A DNA stretch of 64,000 nucleotides from Anaerobiospirillum succiniciproducens DSM 6400 (GCF_000482845.1 NZ_KI519511.1:58115-122114), one strand, 5' to 3'; positions 49,069-59,153 are shown, counted from the stretch's first letter. The notes: generated by a model not told the origin, from the sequence alone. Numbers and translations: made by a program.

Positions 49069-49746
49069 ATGAGGCTAAGGGATTATCAGGTGTACCATGC
49101 TACGTTTGAGCCTTGTATTGTGCAAGGCAATAGCGAAGGCTTTAAAGCAGTAATCCATACTGTAGATATGGACATCATTACCTACGGTGTAGATTTTGAT
49201 AATACTGTTAAGATGTCTCAAGCTGTAGTAACAGATATGGCCCACGCTATGTCTTTTGAAGAGGTGATACCTGCAGCCTTGCCAGTCTCAAAAGTTAATG
49301 TCCCTGACTCCTTCATGCATGGCACTAAAGCTGACGAGAACAAAGCTAGCTCTCAATTGCTCTACTGTTCAGCCGACATTAATCAACACCTCAAAGATCT
49401 CTTTAAAAACTCCGATACTCCTAGCGTTACTTACAATCTGGCTGATCCATCCTATGTTAGTGTGCTTGGTGATAGTGATGATTGTTCTACTAAAGCTCCT
49501 ACCATCACAGTTCCAATTGAGCTACCTCTAGAAACAGCCTATAAGATTGTCATTGCTAACGAGATCATGCAGCACAGCATTGATTTTAGTAAGCTTTCTA
49601 AACAGCTAGGCTGGCGCAAAGCTGATCTTGAGAACAAGCTTGATTTCTACACCGACACCAACATCTTTGACTTAAAACTCATTGCCTCTAATCTTCATCT
49701 TGAAATTGATGAGGACGATGGACTGCAAAATCTTAAGGCCATTTAG
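49069..49746 (+). CDS. HicB-like antitoxin-family protein, solitary
   Basis: A 225-residue protein. AAGGAA precedes ATG 49069 (MRLRDYQVYHATFEPC), preferred to ATG 49048. The N-terminal part resembles a degenerate HicB partial RNase-H fold (GFKAVIHTVDMDIITYGVDF), followed by VIPAALPVSKVNVPDSFM. The C-terminal part looks like the HicB DNA-binding domain: VPIELPLETAYKIVIANEIM, then FSKLSKQLGWRKADLENKLD. HicB proteins neutralise the HicA mRNA interferase and repress their own operon. No HicA-size ORF lies on either side. The acidic middle segment is longer than usual, so it may have a new role. Confidence 0.7.
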   Translation: MRLRDYQVYHATFEPCIVQGNSEGFKAVIHTVDMDIITYGVDFDNTVKMSQAVVTDMAHAMSFEEVIPAALPVSKVNVPDSFMHGTKADENKASSQLLYCSADINQHLKDLFKNSDTPSVTYNLADPSYVSVLGDSDDCSTKAPTITVPIELPLETAYKIVIANEIMQHSIDFSKLSKQLGWRKADLENKLDFYTDTNIFDLKLIASNLHLEIDEDDGLQNLKAI

Positions 49747-49840
49747 CAAGATACGCTTGCTCGTGCGAGCAGGTTTGGCTTATGTTCGGTCTTTTGTTTG
49801 GGCAATGGCCCTCAGTGGCTGCATTTGCTCGTGCAGCAGC

Positions 49841-49880
49841 CATTAAAAAGGCGCTCTTTGTGGGAGCGCCTTTTTTAATG
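49841..49880. terminator. bidirectional terminator
   Basis: CATTAAAAAGGCGCTC (49841-49856) pairs almost fully with GAGCGCCTTTTTTAATG (49864-49880), with one extra T. T-runs occur on both strands, so it serves the two convergent genes. Confidence 0.93.
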
Positions 49881-49896
49881 GAATCAAACTTAGTCT

Positions 49897-52800
49897 CTAA
49901 CGTCTTTTACGTGAGTTGCGATTCCTATTTTTGCGATTGCCTTTGATGACTTGCTTGGTATCTACAATATCGTAGTCCTTGCTAGCACCTTGAGATAAGG
50001 CTGACATGACAACGTCTTCTGAGGCGATTGGGCCATCAGATACCTTACCTAAATCAACCACCTTATCGATAGCCTCATCAGATGAGGTTAAGTCGGTATC
50101 TGCGCTAACACCCTCAAGCAGATTATGCTCTGGCACCGCTGCAGCACTATCAACAGCGCTACCGCTTAAAGCCTCAGCACTCTCATTTCTTAAGACATCT
50201 GAGTTATTAGCCTCAGCCTGAGCATGTAATGCCTCACGCACAGCAGCGCTAGCAGCCTTAACAGGATCATCGAAATCTTCAGTAGCTTGAGCTTTAGCTG
50301 CTACGTATGGAACTTCTTCATCCTGCTGGTAAACAATAGTGCTTACCTTGCTCTCTTCGCTCTTGCTTTCCTCAACTTGTTCCTCAGCAGCCTGTGGCTT
50401 TACATTGGTCTCAGTAGCGCTCTGAGCTGGGTTTACGACATTTGCAGCACCTTGTTCACTTGCAGCAACCTCAGCTTTTTCTTCGCTCTTAGGCTCAGAA
50501 TCATGCATGTCTTGCTCTGCAACGTTCTTATTGTGCTTGTTATGACGCTTAACCTTAATCTCGAGATTTGAATCATCAGTTACGATGGACTCAACTGCAA
50601 CCTCAACATTCTGCTCTTGAGCTGCAGTCTCGATCTTTTCTTGAGCCAACTCAGTCTTTTGCTCTGGAGCAGTCTCAAGCTTGGTGTCAGCTACTGTCTC
50701 TGCCTTTGGTGCTACTTGTGATTCAGTCTTCTGCTCAGCCTTAGGCTCATCCTTTTGTTCTACCTTTGGCTCTGGCTGTGATTCAGCCTTCTGCTCAACC
50801 TTAGGCTCAGCTTTCTGCTCAGCCTTTGGCTCTTCTTTTACAGGAGCTAGTGTCTCTTGAGCCTTAACTGTCTCTTCAGCTGCTGGTGCTACAGGCTCTT
50901 TAGCTACCTTGGCCTCTGGGGTTGGAGCTACTGGAGCTGAAGGTGCAGCTGCGACTGGGGCACTTGCTGCAGGAGCTTGAGCGCTTGCTGACTGCTCTGC
51001 TGCTTGGGCTGCTACTTGAGCGTCTGCTGGAGCTGTGGCCTTGGCGACCTTACGGTGCTTTGGCTCGGCATGAATCTGAATTGGTACCTTAGCGTAATCA
51101 GGAATGTGCTCTTCGCCAGTGTTGACGTTTTCTTGACCTGATTTAGGCAGAATTAAGGAGGTTTCGGCAAAGCCGTAGTTCTTACCTGCGCGTGCCTCGG
51201 TAACCTCACTATCAGCCTCGATCATGGCATAAGCGTTAGCTGATGCCTGAGCTGCGGCTAAAGCTTGAGCTGCAGTTAACTCAATCTTGTGCATAAAATC
51301 ATGCACGGAGATGATAGTAGTTGGAACCTCTTCTTGTTGCTTCTTAGCCTCTTCCTCGCGCTTTTTAGCCTCTAAGTCCTCAGTAAGCTTAGTAGAACGT
51401 GCAAAGTTCTGCTTTAAGCGCTGAGATGAGGTAACAATACGAGTGGAGGTATTGCCAACTAAGAGCTCGTTCTCAAGTAAGTCACTATCTACAGCATTAT
51501 CTTGAGATTGTGACTTGTTCTCATCTTGAGCATTGCTAGCACTTGGCTTAGCTTTTAAAAACTCAGCTGGAGTATTGCCAATTACGGAGCCCTTAAACTC
51601 CTGCTCAGAGAAGATGGTGCCGTGAGCTGCTGCTAAATTACCCTCTAAGCTTGGGGTAAAGGCTGCAGCCTTAGAACGTACGATACGAACTGCGTCAGTC
51701 GGTAACTTACGCTCTGGTGCCTCGTGCACTACACCAACAATGCGAGTTGGACCAGAAGACTGCTCTGTAGATGCTATCTGTTGTTTCTGAGCGTACTTAA
51801 CCTCATAAGAAGCGTCACGCACAATAGCGGTAACCACTTCACGAGCACTCTTAGTCTCCTGAGCATTATCTGCCTCAGACTTATCAGCATCTGCAGCGCC
51901 ATCATCGCAAGGATCAGCGCTTTGTGCATCTTGAGCGGCATCATCTGATGCTTGATCTTGAGAGTCTTGGCTATCTGATGAGTGAGACTCGGCATCTTGT
52001 GCCAAAGCTTTGCTAGGCTCTTGCTCGTTTGATGCGTGATCTTGTACTTGAGTCTCCTCTGAGGCGCTTGCTAGCTCTTGAGAGAGCTCTTCAAGCTTTT
52101 CCTCTTCAAAAGCTTCAGCGGCAGCCTCAGCCTCAAGAGATTCAGATTTTTGTACCTGAGCAGTCTTTAAAGGCACTACAGGCTTGTTAGACTCAATACC
52201 AACAATGGTCTTATTGCCAGATGCGGTGACAAATACTGTGGCCTCATCTTGGACTACAGCTGTCTTAGATCTAACAATCAGCGTGGACTGGCTTTGAGCA
52301 GGAATACGCTCGTAGGTATTAACAGCTCTTTGAATGAGCTGATCGCCTACAGCTGACGCATCTCTAAGATCGTTAGTGTCGCTAGTCTTAAAGGCACCAT
52401 TGCTACGTGATGCAGGAGATGAAAAGCCGTAATCGTTTTGCACGGCATAGCCTGCAATATCACGCATGGATTGTTTTTTATTAATGTTCTTCCTTAAGAC
52501 TGAGCCAGCACTACGATGAGCGTCGTACTCATGGGTTAAGGCACCAAATCCTGTATTAGACATCAGGCCATAAGACTCATTGACTTGCTTAGCAGCTTCA
52601 ATCTGAGTCTGTTCATATGGATTTACAGCCGAAATGTACTGACCAGATTGTGGAGCTTGTATAGCTGCAGCTGGACCAAAACTTACGGCATTGAGCTTGG
52701 TATTGGCTCTTGGGGCCTGTCGTCCGATTTGCGGGGAGACCGCTGAACGTGAATTGGAACGTGACATTCTGTTTGTATATGAGTAAGCGGCATCGTTCTG

Positions 52801-54480
52801 AGCATCGCCTTGAGCGTCATCATCTTGAGTGGATGCATGTGTATCCATGATGCTTGGCGCTACATAGGAGCCTTGCATATGAGCAGCTCGCTGAGCAGCA
52901 TATGCTTTACGGCCAGTGGTTGCTGAGGTGATTGCCGAGAATGAATTTACGTCAAAGTCCTTCTCACTATGACTTTGTACGGCGTCTTCGCGCTTAGCAC
53001 TCTGATCTTGTTCAGAAGTATTAGGCGCTGCATATGACTCTTGCTCGTCACTTGAATTAGCTAAAGCAGAGTTTGAGACAGCATCCATCTTCGTAATAAT
53101 GGTTGAAGATGACTGTCTAGTGTATAACTCATTACCAATGTAACGAGCTTGGTTATTCACACTGGAATTCGGAGAAGATACGCTGATATGCGTTGCAGAG
53201 CTAAACTGCTTAGATAGCTCATCTTCATTGTATTTATCAGATACGTTAGCTCTCTCATGATCGCTAGCAACTGAGGTCTGTGCTGCACTTGCATGTGCTT
53301 GAGGGTTCACTTCAGTTTGTGATTGAGCGAGGTCTGCTGCTTGTGCTTGAGCATTAGCTACTGCTTGCGCTTTTGCTTGAGCCTGAGCTTGGGCTTGGGC
53401 TTGGGCTTTTGGAGTGTAACCTACCTGAATTTGTACTTTAGTGGCGCTGCTTGCTTGACTAAATGGCCCATCTTGCAATGATGCGCTGGTATAACGATAG
53501 CTTTGTGTAGGACGCTGCATAGCTTTTGGCAGCTGGTCTTTACTCATAGCAGCGTGATTATTGCTGCTGTCATTAAGCTGTGAATGCGATGCGCTATCGT
53601 ATGGTTTAGCACTATAGTCAGCGGCGCTGTGTGCTGTGCCGTGTGCGGCTGTGCCATGCGGTGCAGCAACGTGAGCTGCTGCGGCGACACTTTTAATTTG
53701 CGCGGCTCTTTGGTTTCGCTCCATGAGCTGCGGCGTAATGAAATCTTTGAATGCAGGATCTTGACGAACCTGCATGCTATCAAGCTCATCGAGGGCAGCT
53801 TGTGAGGCCAGACGATCGTGAGTTTTACCAAGTTCACTACCAAATTGCTCTTGGTAATCAACTGGCACATGGTGTGAGCCTAGTAAATTGTTTTTAGATC
53901 TTAAGCCAATTTGATTGTAATCATCAGTGCCATGAGAGCGATTATCGTAAGCTGAGCTTGAGCTACGATTGTGTGCACCTGCAAGTGAGTTTGCATGTGA
54001 TGAGGCCTGATTACCTTGCGTATGGCTATTAGTCCTAGGTGCTAATTCACCTTGAGAGACGATACCTGCAGCAGGGGCTACGCTATTGTCATTAGCACTT
54101 GAGTTTAAATGACCTGCTCCACGCGTTAAGGTTGGATTTAAAGTGGACTCAAAAGAAGCGCTTGAACCTTGGTCTGAAGGTGTCTGATTAGAGCTAACAC
54201 TAGCCTTAGCACTATGAAAGTCACTCTTGCGTGAAGAGTATTTATTTGGCTTAACGTCGTTGTAGCCTTGCAGAGCAACACGCAAAGCATTGACGTTTAC
54301 ACCGTTAACTCCATCACCAAAGATATCAACTTTCTTTTGTGCTACTGGCTCTTGAGCATTAACTATCTGAGACAGTCGCTCAAGCGATGCCTTATCCATT
54401 ACCTCATCTTCTTGACCATAAGCATAATCACTAATAGCCCTGTTGATAAGATTTTGGAGCTTATCATCGTTGGTTGCCAT
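49897..54480 (-). CDS. second giant low-complexity protein
   Basis: A 1527-residue protein of no recognised family, without signal peptide or membrane segment. AAGGA precedes ATG 54480. Residues ~1-90 look ordered (LQNLINRAISDYAYGQEDE, VNVNALRVALQGYNDV). The rest is rich in Ala, Ser, Gln and Glu, with an Ala-Gln tract near 357-385 and a Pro/Glu/Val/Lys tract (PKVEQKAESQPEPKVEQKDE) near 1225-1275. Ordered islands include SMRDIAGYAVQNDYGFSS, GSVIGNTPAEFLKAK (~residue 963) and TIISVHDFMHKIEL. The GTP-x-EFL island is shared with the giant protein at 7064. The extreme C-terminus is very basic (KGNRKNRNRNSRKRR), which suggests nucleic-acid or membrane-surface binding. The function is unknown. Confidence 0.85.
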   Translation of the reverse strand: MATNDDKLQNLINRAISDYAYGQEDEVMDKASLERLSQIVNAQEPVAQKKVDIFGDGVNGVNVNALRVALQGYNDVKPNKYSSRKSDFHSAKASVSSNQTPSDQGSSASFESTLNPTLTRGAGHLNSSANDNSVAPAAGIVSQGELAPRTNSHTQGNQASSHANSLAGAHNRSSSSAYDNRSHGTDDYNQIGLRSKNNLLGSHHVPVDYQEQFGSELGKTHDRLASQAALDELDSMQVRQDPAFKDFITPQLMERNQRAAQIKSVAAAAHVAAPHGTAAHGTAHSAADYSAKPYDSASHSQLNDSSNNHAAMSKDQLPKAMQRPTQSYRYTSASLQDGPFSQASSATKVQIQVGYTPKAQAQAQAQAQAKAQAVANAQAQAADLAQSQTEVNPQAHASAAQTSVASDHERANVSDKYNEDELSKQFSSATHISVSSPNSSVNNQARYIGNELYTRQSSSTIITKMDAVSNSALANSSDEQESYAAPNTSEQDQSAKREDAVQSHSEKDFDVNSFSAITSATTGRKAYAAQRAAHMQGSYVAPSIMDTHASTQDDDAQGDAQNDAAYSYTNRMSRSNSRSAVSPQIGRQAPRANTKLNAVSFGPAAAIQAPQSGQYISAVNPYEQTQIEAAKQVNESYGLMSNTGFGALTHEYDAHRSAGSVLRKNINKKQSMRDIAGYAVQNDYGFSSPASRSNGAFKTSDTNDLRDASAVGDQLIQRAVNTYERIPAQSQSTLIVRSKTAVVQDEATVFVTASGNKTIVGIESNKPVVPLKTAQVQKSESLEAEAAAEAFEEEKLEELSQELASASEETQVQDHASNEQEPSKALAQDAESHSSDSQDSQDQASDDAAQDAQSADPCDDGAADADKSEADNAQETKSAREVVTAIVRDASYEVKYAQKQQIASTEQSSGPTRIVGVVHEAPERKLPTDAVRIVRSKAAAFTPSLEGNLAAAHGTIFSEQEFKGSVIGNTPAEFLKAKPSASNAQDENKSQSQDNAVDSDLLENELLVGNTSTRIVTSSQRLKQNFARSTKLTEDLEAKKREEEAKKQQEEVPTTIISVHDFMHKIELTAAQALAAAQASANAYAMIEADSEVTEARAGKNYGFAETSLILPKSGQENVNTGEEHIPDYAKVPIQIHAEPKHRKVAKATAPADAQVAAQAAEQSASAQAPAASAPVAAAPSAPVAPTPEAKVAKEPVAPAAEETVKAQETLAPVKEEPKAEQKAEPKVEQKAESQPEPKVEQKDEPKAEQKTESQVAPKAETVADTKLETAPEQKTELAQEKIETAAQEQNVEVAVESIVTDDSNLEIKVKRHNKHNKNVAEQDMHDSEPKSEEKAEVAASEQGAANVVNPAQSATETNVKPQAAEEQVEESKSEESKVSTIVYQQDEEVPYVAAKAQATEDFDDPVKAASAAVREALHAQAEANNSDVLRNESAEALSGSAVDSAAAVPEHNLLEGVSADTDLTSSDEAIDKVVDLGKVSDGPIASEDVVMSALSQGASKDYDIVDTKQVIKGNRKNRNRNSRKRR

Positions 54481-54635
54481 AATTCGCCATCCTTAGCTGC
54501 AACCAAGCAGCAATGACAGATCTCGAGCGAACTTGTACTCAAGATCCACTCTCATTTTGGTAAATGAGTTAGCCGTCTAAAGGCTGCACATCTTGGCCCA
54601 AGGAGGAAAAAAAGCAGGATATTTAAAAACGAACA

Positions 54636-54653
54636 AAGGAGCAAAAGCTCCTT
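54636..54653 (-). terminator. terminator of the JetD-like gene
   Basis: AAGGAGC-AAAA-GCTCCTT. On the minus strand it is followed by TGTTCGTTTTT. It separates the JetD-like gene from the giant gene. Confidence 0.75.
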
Positions 54654-54776
54654 AATACAATGCAACACCTGCCACTAATATGGTTTTAGCTGCGGCCTTT
54701 GCCATGCTATGCACTTTGGTACATGAACATACTTAAGACCGCAGCTTGGATTATTTAGCTAATCCAAGATTAAGGC

Positions 54777-56066
54777 TTACTGGCCTGATGCTGCAGCATC
54801 ATTTGCTGGGGTTGGCTTAGCAGCATTGTTTTGATAGTTGTTACCAACATTGCTATAAAGCTCAGCCTCACGAGCTAAAGATGCAGCCTGCTCATCGTCA
54901 GCGCCTAATGCAGTAGCGATTAAAGCTAATGGCAGACGCTCTAAGTCTAAGCGTACGTGATCGCCATAAACGCCATCGATTAAGCAGCCGTATAAATGAG
55001 ACTCAGCCTGATTTAAAGCAACTGGTGCGCTATCAAAGCCTGATACGTCATCATTAGTCCACAGATCCTGGTTGGACAGTAAGGTCTGCTCATCCATGAG
55101 AACGCTCTCGATGTTAGGCAGGTACAGACGTAAGTTGTGCAGTACTGCAAAGGAGCGTAAATCTACAGAGCCTAAGTACTGGCAGTGAGCTTGAGCAACC
55201 CAGTTAATGCGGCAAGTCTCACGTACGTGATGGAATGGAGTGATGATACCAATGGTGCCCTTGATATCTGGAAGAGCAACTGCAGTTGGTAAGTTATCCA
55301 TGAACACAATACGCTCAGGGCGTAAGTTGAGCTCGTTTAACTCGCTGATAGATGCAGCTACGATCTTTAAGCCGCCAACCTTGGCACGTAACTCTGCGTC
55401 AAAGATTACTAAGCGAATTAATGCTGGAGGTGGTACTAAACCAAGCTGCAGCAGATCCTTACGATAAGGATTGAGCTCTAAGTAGTCGCGCAGGAAGTCT
55501 AAAAGGAGCGGAGTGTGGATCTCAAACCAACGGGTATCGATACCACGAATTGGGATCTGACGGGTTAACAGGCGGCTGTTGCGGTTTTCGCAGAACCACT
55601 TGCATACTGCAACCATACGCTCAAAGTCGATCCAAGCGAGGTTAGCAAGTGATGAGATCACGTTCAGAGCGCTATCGATGAGCTCTGGCATCTCATGAGC
55701 GATCAGATCTAAGCAACGAACTGAGGAGTGGTACTCCACTAAGTGACCAGCCCAAGTTGCAAGCTCTTCTGGAGTGTCGAAAACTAAGTGAATTGGTACC
55801 TTAACAGTGCCAATATCTGGATAGGTCTTATCGATAAACTCGATGTGACCAGCAGGAAGCGGTGCGCTCCACTCTTTGCAGAAGCTTAAGAAAGCATCCT
55901 TGCTCTCAAGAACATCCTCGTCCTTTGTAGGAGCACCGAGATAGAGGTGGGTTGGGAAGTCCTCAGGCACATCACGCTTATCTTTAACGTGACTTGCCAA
56001 CCAGCTGATAACTTTGGCGCGATAGTAGTTATTGATCTCGCTGCGGATGATACTACGGTTCTTCAC
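54777..56066 (-). CDS. JetD/MksG-like protein (DUF3322-DUF2220) with degenerate Toprim motifs
   Basis: A 429-residue protein starting at GTG 56066 with AGGAA upstream. The order of motifs follows JetD, the nuclease subunit of Wadjet plasmid-defence complexes. An N-terminal DUF3322-like part is followed by RQIPIRGIDTRWFEIHTPLL (normally RQLPIxGVDTKFIExH), then VPPPALIRLVIFD, and LHNLRLYLPNIESVLMDEQT (normally LR...P...SLLMD). The Toprim residues are altered: the usual EN(E/K) strand reads FMDNLP, GKG reads TPF, and the usual GDIDxHG reads LGSVDLRSF. Nuclease activity is therefore doubtful. No JetA, JetB or JetC genes are in the window. The disordered C-terminal tail is Asn/Ala-rich. Confidence 0.75.
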   Translation of the reverse strand: MKNRSIIRSEINNYYRAKVISWLASHVKDKRDVPEDFPTHLYLGAPTKDEDVLESKDAFLSFCKEWSAPLPAGHIEFIDKTYPDIGTVKVPIHLVFDTPEELATWAGHLVEYHSSVRCLDLIAHEMPELIDSALNVISSLANLAWIDFERMVAVCKWFCENRNSRLLTRQIPIRGIDTRWFEIHTPLLLDFLRDYLELNPYRKDLLQLGLVPPPALIRLVIFDAELRAKVGGLKIVAASISELNELNLRPERIVFMDNLPTAVALPDIKGTIGIITPFHHVRETCRINWVAQAHCQYLGSVDLRSFAVLHNLRLYLPNIESVLMDEQTLLSNQDLWTNDDVSGFDSAPVALNQAESHLYGCLIDGVYGDHVRLDLERLPLALIATALGADDEQAASLAREAELYSNVGNNYQNNAAKPTPANDAAASGQ

Positions 56067-57382
56067 TATACGTTCCTGTTGTTAATACCTGTGCCCAAGA
56101 CATCTTGCAACCTCTGCATGATCTCTAGCATTAAAAGATATATTCCAAAACGTCACACTGTTCTGACGCCATGGCACTTTCTAAAAGTCTAGATCTCTAC
56201 AAGGAGATGCCATTTTTTAAAAACAAGACCTCTAAGAGCACGTGCGCAAAGCACTCGAAAAAGCCTTACTTACCGCATTTGAGCAGTATAGTTCATGCTA
56301 CGTGCAGGCTATTAGCCTTGAGGTTGTCAAGCACGGCTCGCGGCACAGGTGATTACGACTGTCCAGGCGAGCCTCGCCATTAAACTCTAATTATAGCATA
56401 GCACCCTTAGTACATACGGAACAGCGACAGAAATCCGTACCCATGCCACAAAAATATTTTCCAAGCGCCCAAGATCATGCACCTTATACCATCAGATCTT
56501 GTCACACGACTTGTCATTTACAAAAGATCGCGCATAACCAAGCTGCATTTTCACAAGCAGTCCCCCGTCAATAGCCAAAGCAAGATCAAAGCAACAGTTA
56601 AAACTCAACTACTCCCCATGCAAAGAGGCTTACCACTCTAGATCAGAGAGTATCAAGCCTATTCACACTCTACGATCGCTAAGAGCGGCAGTAGTTCAAC
56701 AAGCCGATACTAAGACCGCTTCAGCATAGCAGTACTGATGGCTTACCTTCATGCAGAATGTCACTGCGGCCTGTCGTCTCTGAGAATTAATCAGAACCTA
56801 TCGTTCCTTTCTCAAGCAGACTAACTTATGTAAGAAACCTCTAAAAGATCATGGCTTTTACTCAAAAGATGAGTGCCAGAGGCTTTAGATTATTGATGTT
56901 TGCAAATGAGATTTAGGCATAGACTTAGCGCCTTGCTCTTTGAGCTTTGATGGCACGTACTGCGTGTTCAATAAAGTATCAACACCGACCTAAACGATCA
57001 CCTGTAAGCATTGAGCTATAAAAAGATCATTAATGGCAATGTACTTTATTGCTTTGTCTGATGAGCAAAGCGAATCATGGAAGGCTAAATACATTGCTGA
57101 AGCTGCTGCTGATTATGAGTGCTTGAGACAATGAGCTTTGATCTTGTGGTAGTTTGGTGGGGATTGAAATTTGGTTAAGTCGTGAAAGGCTTATGCATTA
57201 GAGCAGTGAAGTTAGGCAGGATTGGTGCTATGAATGGCTTGTTGGTCACGCCCTGCCTTTTGATAGCGAGGTTGCGCTCATCAAGAGCTGGTGCTGATGC
57301 GCTGGCCTGGCCTGAAGAGGATTGTATCTTCTGATATGGCAGGACGTGACGGGGATTTGGATGTCTACTGAATAATGCTCGG
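56067..57382. other. 1.3-kb gene-free stretch
   Basis: No supported gene. A 33-codon frame at 57033-57134 encodes a protein-like peptide (SDEQSESWKAKYIAEAAADY) but has no ribosome site. It may be a fragment. Confidence 0.4.
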
Positions 57383-58105
57383 TTAGCTTTCCTCAGAGAC
57401 GCTTGCATCTGAGGTGCTTGTGGCAGTTGATGGTTGGCTCTTTGCGATCCAGTTTTCAACAAACTTAAAGTATGGGCTTAAGAGAGTTACGCATGGGCCC
57501 ACGATGATAGTGCCTATGATGGTACCTTCACGAATACCAATGATCTCAGAAAAGCCTGAGCATATAAGTGAGATGATAGCTGCTGCGACCACAAAGGCGA
57601 TATCAAAGACTAGCTTGACACGGCCCAAGTTGAAGTTAAAGCGCTTGGCAAGCACGATTACAAAAGCATCACAGGCGATCTTGGCTACGTCAGCGACGGC
57701 TTGCAAGATGATGTTTATGGCAGTGATGACTGAGCCTAAGATGAAAATGGCAAGACAGACAATGTAACCAAAATCACTCGGATTAAAGTCTTGCATGACC
57801 CACATGAAGAAATCAACAAAGAGGCCAAAGGCAAATAAAGCCGGAATCTGTAGCATCATATTGACGAACTGCGCTTTTCGTTCTTCTTTGCTCATCAATG
57901 GTGGCTGCAGTACGAGACTGAGAACATTAAAGACAATCAACATCACGCCCATGGTCACCGGGAAGTACACTGAGATTACATAGGCCGTGCTAGCAAGAGA
58001 ACTAATACCTATTTCAGCCTTAGTAGTTAAGGCAACACCAAAGCCAGCAAGAGATAAAGCGATGAACAAGACAAAATAGCGTCTAACGAGTTGATTTGCT
58101 TTCAT
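57383..58105 (-). CDS. YczE/YitT-like integral membrane protein
   Basis: A 240-residue inner-membrane protein. ATG 58105 (MKANQLVRRYFVLFIALSLA) is preferred to 58132, although neither has a strong ribosome site. About six membrane segments are visible. The pattern GFGVALTTKAEIGISSLAST near the N-terminus and AVADVAKIACDAFVIVLAK in the middle, with GIREGTIIGTIIVGP late, fits the YczE/YyaS/YitT group. The role is unknown, possibly transport. The tail is Ser/Thr-rich. Confidence 0.82.
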   Translation of the reverse strand: MKANQLVRRYFVLFIALSLAGFGVALTTKAEIGISSLASTAYVISVYFPVTMGVMLIVFNVLSLVLQPPLMSKEERKAQFVNMMLQIPALFAFGLFVDFFMWVMQDFNPSDFGYIVCLAIFILGSVITAINIILQAVADVAKIACDAFVIVLAKRFNFNLGRVKLVFDIAFVVAAAIISLICSGFSEIIGIREGTIIGTIIVGPCVTLLSPYFKFVENWIAKSQPSTATSTSDASVSEES

Positions 58106-58958
58106 ACAAAAGTAGCCATCAGCAGCAATCATTGACTAGCTCAGCAAGAGCTGTAGTCGTATAACAATGACTAGCACACAGTTGAACTGAACTTGAAATA
58201 TTGACAACTTGTATACTAGGATCCACACAATATGTTATGTATTCTACTCAAAGCCACTAGTCTCGATTCATCAAGATCAAACTTTTCATCAAATATGAGA
58301 GATAGATGGCATTTCTAGATACAAACTGTTGCACATAAAAGAGATTATCTTACGTTCACACTTTAGCTTAAGCGCCGCCTTCCGTAAAGATAAACTGGTA
58401 TAAGTTTCAGCCAAACACCAGCAATCTAAATCCTAAATGCCTAGCGCCACACTCTGACGTGCATAGCTTCCAAGCACTGCAGCTCAGCTCTTTAACTGCA
58501 GCTAAGCCCTTAACTGCATCTTGCATAATATGCGGTCTCTACTGCCCTTTTGCATGGGCACGGACAATATTGCCCTGTTCATATTGCCCATCTGTAAAAC
58601 TCATCAAGACAAGAGTCCCTTCTCTTTAGTTATGTAGTTTGCCCTGCCATAAGATATTGCATCTGCTGCTGTGTCACGTGAGCTAGTAAGTCAACGTCAC
58701 TTGCTGTGATCGTTTATTTACCGCAAGCCTAGTCTCTTTAGCTTTAAGCTTGAGTGTCTGCACTGTACTAATCTATCGCCTGGTAAATGCTGGTAGTTGG
58801 TTATGAACTGCTATGGGTACTTAGATCCTCCATGGAATTGGATGGCAAATGATGGCTGCAAATACTTCAAGATCATGCTTTTTAGTGTATTTAGGCCATC
58901 AAAAACCCCAAGATCAGGGCCATTTGAGAGTAATTTCGCGCAAATCATTAAAAAAGTG
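58106..58958. other. gene-free stretch
   Basis: No supported gene. Two ~19-bp direct repeats (GCAGCTCAGCTCTTTAACT-like) occur near 58478-58516. Confidence 0.4.
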
Positions 58959-58986
58959 TTGCATGGACGTTAAAAATCTATATAAT
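58959..58986 (+). promoter_or_regulatory. promoter of tRNA-Ser
   Basis: TTGCAT (58959-58964), 16 bp, then a perfect TATAAT (58981-58986). It lies 47 bp before the tRNA. Confidence 0.85.
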
Positions 58987-59033
58987 TAGCACCGTTCACA
59001 GCTACAGCGCTTTATGCGCTTGAATGTCTCAGC

Positions 59034-59124
59034 GGTGAGATGTCCGAGTGGCTGAAGGAGCACGCCTGGAAAGCGTGTATACGGTCATCCCGTATCGGGG
59101 GTTCGAATCCCCCTCTCACCGCCA
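59034..59124 (+). tRNA. tRNA-Ser(GGA)
   Basis: A class II tRNA with long variable arm. The acceptor GGTGAGA pairs with TCTCACC. The anticodon arm reads CACGCCTGGAAAGCGTG, with anticodon GGA. The variable arm is TACGG-TCAT-CCGTA-like, the T-arm has GGTTCGAATCC, and CCA is encoded. Confidence 0.97.
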
Positions 59125-59129
59125 TTACG

Positions 59130-59153
59130 AAAGCAGCATCAGGCTGCTTTTTT
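59130..59153 (+). terminator. terminator of tRNA-Ser
   Basis: AAAGCAGC-ATCAG-GCTGCTTT followed by TTT, six bases after the tRNA CCA end. Confidence 0.9.
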
